Below, in pieces: positions 60,056 through 64,000 of a stretch of 64,000 bases of DNA (position 1 is its first letter; the number at the start of each line of letters is the position of its first letter). The stretch comes from Ehretia macrophylla (taxonomy: Eukaryota > Streptophyta > Magnoliopsida > Boraginales > Ehretiaceae). The stretch covers positions 3,415,501 to 3,479,500 of the forward strand of contig CM075765.1 of assembly GCA_037974665.1 (NCBI GenBank). The letters are read 5' to 3'. The notes below the pieces were generated by a model. That model was given only the letters and a program-made list of their open reading frames with translations, did no database searches and was not told where the DNA came from. Made by a program: the position numbers and the translations under genes.

Positions 60056-60340
60056 GAGAGATTAGCAACAAAAGTGCCCGATTCCCGTAATCAATAATCA
60101 ATCAATAATCTGGGAGATCAGCAACGAAAGTGCCCGATTCCCGTACTTAATAATAAATCAATAATTTGGGAGATCAGCAACAAAAGTGCCCGATTCCCGT
60201 ACTCAATAATAAATCAATAATTTGGGAGATCAGCAACAAAAGTGCCCGATTCCCGTACTCAATAATAAATAAATAAACAGGGAGATCAGCAACAAAAGTG
60301 CCCGATTCCCGTAATCAATAATAATCAATATAACATCAAT
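60056..60340. repeat. Five 56-base tandem units in right LTR of G
   Basis: The unit is the same as at 55098-55430, with one internal unit fewer. Confidence 0.9.
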
Positions 60341-61222
60341 ATAACATCAATATTTAATTAAACAACAAACAACTAAGTTAGATGACAAAGTAGGCCATCC
60401 AACTTAACATGCATGAAACACGTAATCTAACCCTAGTCTAACCATTAACAACTCACAATTCAATCACTCAAACACCACCCAATCATCTAAAGGCTCAATT
60501 CAACAATTTAAAGAAAGACAACCTAAACTTCAAATAATCATATCTTACATTCTACTAATCCAAACAACTCCAAATCAGTTTCAAACTCTCACCCAATCAA
60601 TCAACTACATTAGCCCCCTCGGAAACCAACCAAAACACATCCAAATCATGCTCAACAACCCTAAAACCCTAGTGTGTCATGGCTGAAATTTCCAGATTTT
60701 GGCACGGACATCACAATCGAAAATTCGGCATTACAACGGCGCTACCACGTAATTATCAATCTTTTAGAAATCGACGGCAATCGATTCCGATCAACACAAC
60801 TCAAAATATTCAACATTTAACAAATTAATCAACTTTAAATACCCGAAAAATAATAAATATGCTACATCCGTTCAAATCTTGCAGTATTGCATATAAATGA
60901 TCCCTAGCATGCATGGAGCAATAATCTAACATCAGATTCACATTCTAACGGTTCAATAATTAATTATACGCAAAAACATAAAAATGACATTTTGAGATCT
61001 AGAATTTTTCTCTCACCTTTGATCCGAAGTAAAGCTAGGAATGCGTGCAATGGGTGCCCAACAAGCGGAATCTAGCTCGGTTTGAAAAGATTCGGACTTT
61101 AAATGAGTTTTCTAAGGCAAAATTGCTTTGAAAAATAAAATGAAAAACTCTCAAAATGGCCAAAGAAACTCACGGCTGCAATGTATGTGTTTTTGTGGTG
61201 TTTGCTTTGTTTTTAGTGTGTG

Positions 61223-61239
61223 TAGAGATTTATATGCAT
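61223..61239 (-). promoter_or_regulatory. TATA box candidate in element G 5' LTR
   Basis: The minus strand reads GCATATAAATCTCTAC. The matching position in A, D and K has TATATCA. It would drive leftward transcription through gag. Confidence 0.5.
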
Positions 61240-61784
61240 AAGTCAACAAAATGGAAAAAGTCAAAGTTGAAACTTTAGTGTTTTTTTGTATTTTCTTGAC
61301 TTTAAATGCATTTTCTTGATCACCAAAGTTCAAAACAATTATGCAACACCCAAGATAGCTCAAGTAGGTTATTTTTAGGTGACAAGAAGTTTTACAATCA
61401 AACAATTCTACCCGAGTCGGCTTATAACTCGATTTTCGCAAAAGTCGGTATAAAAACCCTAATAAATTCCTAAGCCGATTTTAAAACTGTTTTAATCAAA
61501 CACAGGTCTATTAAAGTCCATGGACTAGGTCTAGAAGGGTTAAAAAGACCAGTTTCAAAATTTTAGCGGACGTGTTTCGAAAACACTATTCACTAAAAAT
61601 CGACGATAAAATTTCTGACTCCGTTTTTTAGAAAAATTTCATGAATGTACATTTAGCATGTTCTAAGAGTATTGATATCAAAATTATCACATTCTAAGTC
61701 ATGCAGCACATAGACAGGTCAATTCATGCAAAACGAGAATAAAACACGCAAAGCGAGATAAGGTCAAAAATTTGGGGTTTCACA

Positions 61785-61982
61785 ACAAGTATCCTTTACC
61801 ACTGATTGACGAGTTGTTTGATCAACTTCAGGAAGCCAAAGTCTACTCTAAGTTTGACTTGAGGCAAGGGTATTATCAGCTTCGGATTCGTACGGAGGAT
61901 GTTCCAAAGTCTGCTTTCCGGACTCAGTATGGGCATTATGAATTTGTAGTTATGCCCTTTGGACTAACTAATGCACCGGCAG
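61785..61982 (+). pseudogene. Element K reverse transcriptase, middle part
   Basis: It resumes at the ACAAG duplication with [52 protein letters not shown] and LTNAPA. These are the palm motifs of Gypsy reverse transcriptase up to just before the usual catalytic YxDD region. It is cut at 61982 by LTR H. Confidence 0.88.
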
Positions 61983-64000
61983 TGTTATACCCGAGTCCGA
62001 CCATGCATTTACAAGTATTTATTTATATTTATTTCTTTCGTTATTTTTGAAAAATGTGTCTTTGTGATTATTTGTCTGCATTTAATCTATACTTAATTAT
62101 CTTACTATTTAAAAATCAATTGGTATTACGATTAATAGTAACCTTTTATTAGGTGTTCTTATAGCATGAATTAACATTAAGTTTAGGGTCGTTACAGAGA
62201 TGTAAAGCTCCATATTATGAACAAGTAAAACTTTTCAACTACTTACAAGAGTATAGGTGATTTCCTTTAACTTTTCAGGCCATTTCAGTTGTTTTTCCGA
62301 TTTTAGGGGTTTTTTATCTGGAAAAGGGGTTTTACTTCAGGGCCAATTATAGGAAAAACGGGATCCCGCCGCAAAAAAAGGGGCATACACCATTGGGTTT
62401 CTTTTAACTTGTATTACATAATGGCGAAGTTTGGCAAAATTACATCCCGGCCCAAAAATACGAAAATCGGGGCACCTGCACATGAAATGGGAAAAAACAT
62501 GAAACGTTGGTGTCACTCACACGTCGGGCGGCATACGCCACGTGTCTTAGGACACGTGTCACACATGCGTGGACGTGCCATGCATGTGAGACACGTGGCG
62601 GGACATGTGTTTCCCCTGCGTCAGCTTTGAAAACCTATATAAATGGGTCACTTGACCCCCTGAAATCAAACAGGCAGACACTTTTCTCTGACCCGATTCC
62701 ACTAAATTATATCAATTCAGTTTAGTTAACGTTCCAAAAGTTCCAAAATATGTCATAGTCTTCTCCAATTTTCGGCATTTTGAGATGAGAAAGCTTTTGA
62801 AAAACTCATGCTTATTTGAGTTAATTCATTTATGGTACAAGTTAGTTATTAATTTATAAGTTGTAAATATAGACAAGCTTGACTGTGAGGGTTTTATTAT
62901 TTTACTTATTTATGGTATCTACATGTTAGTATATCTCTATTATGCTTAAATTTGTCTAGTTAAATGCTAATATGTGCTGCCCAAATATTTTCAAAAATGT
63001 TAAATATATTATTTACATTCCGTCATAATGCCCAATTTATACTTGAAATAATACTCTGAATTGCCAAGAAAATATTTATTACTTGTCGGGGCAACTGCTT
63101 TAATTCATCCCCATATGATCTGCTATGTGTTCTATGACTACTTGTGCATGCTTGTGTGCTCTTGAAATTGAGGGTTGCAACCTCAAGCCCAATAGCTTGC
63201 ACGAACACCGGGCGGCATAGGGCTTGCCGGTGCTTCCATTTCTATCATGGACCTATTCCCTATCTCACTTGGTACCACCCTCGGAGAGTTGGGTCGTAGA
63301 TTTTAGATACAATCCAGAGTATCCTCTTGGGAGAGATAAGAAGTTGGAATTGTGATCAAGGCTGGCCACCTCATGAACTAACTAACTTGTTCCTATTCTC
63401 GCTTGGTACCACCCTCGGAGAGTAGTGTCTTACTCTCGCTTGGCATTCCACCCTTAGAGAGTAGGATGATATGTGTTGTGGTTATATGTCACTAAATGGC
63501 ACTGTTATTCATATGTGATTCGAATGTGATAATAATTTCTACTGGTTATCACATGTTATTATATCTTTTGTCGATAGTTGGTTAACACCACCGTACGTGA
63601 ATTGTATCATGATTTGGAAAAAAGACTGACCATAAATGTTTTCAAACTCTTCTATTCCATCCTCACTGAGCTTCCCCAAGAGCTTCCCCTATTTTCTCTC
63701 CCTAGTGCAGGTGCAGCTTAGCTTAAAATGGAAATTGACTTTATATGTTAAAATTGAATGTTTACATGCTCGAAGCTCCCTGCCTACCATGTTTAGATCA
63801 AGTTGTAGAGGTTGAAGTTTGCTTGTATCACTCTTGGGTAGATGGGTAGCTATGCTGAAACCCCAGTTTGTATGATAGCCAGGTAGTTATCAGGTCTCAG
63901 ATGTTGTAACACCTTTTTGTACTTAAATTATTATATAAAAGCTTGTTATTAAGTAATTCTTTATTTACTATTCCTTTTAATAATAAGTTATGAACTCGCA
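61983..64000 (+). repeat. LTR H (Gypsy, C/B-related), runs off window
   Basis: It begins TGTTATACCCGAGTCCGACC and ATGCATTT, the plus-strand counterpart of the C and B LTR starts (TGTGATACCCCGAACCTGGC). It contains a promoter (TATA at 62636-62643 behind a G-box cluster), and shared LTR words TTGGGTCGTAGATTTTAG near 63289 and CCTCACTGAGC near 63661. At least 2 kb is present; the 3' edge and any interior lie beyond the window. It has inserted into the reverse transcriptase of K or joined it by a later rearrangement. Confidence 0.72.
62516..62646 (+). promoter_or_regulatory. LTR H promoter: G-box cluster and TATA box
   Basis: Three CACGTG G-boxes (62539-62544, 62553-62558, 62592-62597) and two further ACGT cores (about 62521 and 62573) lie just upstream of CCTATATAAATGG (62634-62646). 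G-boxes bind plant bZIP and bHLH factors and often give abscisic-acid, light or stress response. The first two form a perfect palindrome. Confidence 0.7.

Larger units (their letters stand above)
54192..61784 (-). mobile_element. Element G: gag-only LTR retrotransposon (TR-GAG type) nested in K
   Basis: G is a full element of 7593 bases with LTRs 54192-56870 and 59150-61784, nearly identical apart from repeat-copy differences, so it is one of the youngest insertions here. The perfect target duplication ACAAG is at 54187-54191 and 61785-61789. The interior (56871-59149) has gag but no protease, reverse transcriptase or integrase. That arrangement fits the TR-GAG class of non-autonomous plant elements. 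Minus orientation is set by the primer site (59132-59143) and polypurine tract (56871-56887). Confidence 0.92.
59150..61784 (-). repeat. Element G 5' LTR (right copy)
   Basis: This sister of 54192-56870 is 2635 bases. It holds the coding-like block at 59545-59648, the stem-loop at about 59670-59697 and a five-unit 56-base array at about 60056-60340. Apart from one fewer repeat unit and a short ATAACATCAAT duplication, I see only a handful of differences. Confidence 0.92.
49424..61982 (+). mobile_element. Element K: decayed Ty3/Gypsy gag-pol element split by G
   Basis: K is a plus-strand chromovirus-type element, probably Tekay/Del. LTR 49424-51820 is followed by a leader, gag, zinc knuckle, protease and the start of reverse transcriptase, interrupted at 54191 by element G and resuming at 61785. 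The sequence stops being recognisable at 61982 where LTR H starts, so the rest of pol and the 3' LTR are missing from the window. It is broken in many places (roughly ten) and older than G. Confidence 0.85.

Noticed and set aside
62409-62725. Two overlapping open frames over the G-box cluster
   Set aside because: They lie in the promoter upstream of and across the TATA box, and their composition follows from the CACGTG repeats.

Overview
This window is intergenic heterochromatin from a flowering plant, probably a eudicot, although nothing here fixes the species. It is AT-rich and consists almost entirely of LTR retrotransposons and their debris. I see no host protein gene, rRNA or tRNA gene. 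Most long terminal repeats belong to one superfamily of large-LTR Ty3/Gypsy chromoviruses, probably the Tekay/Del lineage. The evidence is a primer-binding site matching initiator tRNA-Met (TGGTATCAGAGC), G-rich polypurine tracts, LTRs of 2.4 to 4.2 kb, and gag, zinc-knuckle, protease and reverse-transcriptase blocks of that type.

Layout. Positions 1-25643 are a four-level nest, all on the minus strand. Element D (its LTR split between 466-1411 and 24141-25643, its gag running off the left edge) holds element B (1412-24140). B holds element C (5046-19755), and C holds element A (9821-17793). Positions 25644-30920 are older debris: a tandem-repeat promoter region, Copia-like LTR pieces, a CACTA transposase-associated domain remnant and broken Gypsy LTR pieces. 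A solo LTR, E (30921-33402), splits a Copia-like LTR. LTR I (from 34578) is split by element F (36635-46240), which has 4.2-kb LTRs around a 1.17-kb interior. After a Copia leader and broken gag (about 47500-48890) come an LTR piece J (48898-49423) and a plus-strand gag-pol element K (49424-54191, resuming 61785-61982). K is split by element G (54192-61784), which carries gag and no pol. A plus-strand LTR, H, begins at 61983 and runs off the right edge.

How the parts relate. A, B, C and F have no recognisable protein genes, and G has gag only. All keep the primer site, polypurine tract and LTR ends, so they would depend on proteins supplied in trans by autonomous relatives; K is a decayed gag-pol relative. 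Target-site duplications (GACTA for B, CCAAT for C, GCTAA for F, ACAAG for G) prove most of the nesting. By eye, sister LTRs of G, F, C and A differ by about 1% or less (recent), and those of B differ more.

The most notable unexplained signals are: (i) a small hairpin beside the polypurine tract in five elements, with a fixed stem and variable loop; (ii) two further LTR hairpins whose stems change in a compensated way between families; (iii) a conserved, coding-like block inside the LTRs of A, D, G and K; (iv) a quasi-periodic motif filling much of the interior of the non-coding elements; and (v) a palindromic G-box cluster beside the TATA box of H.
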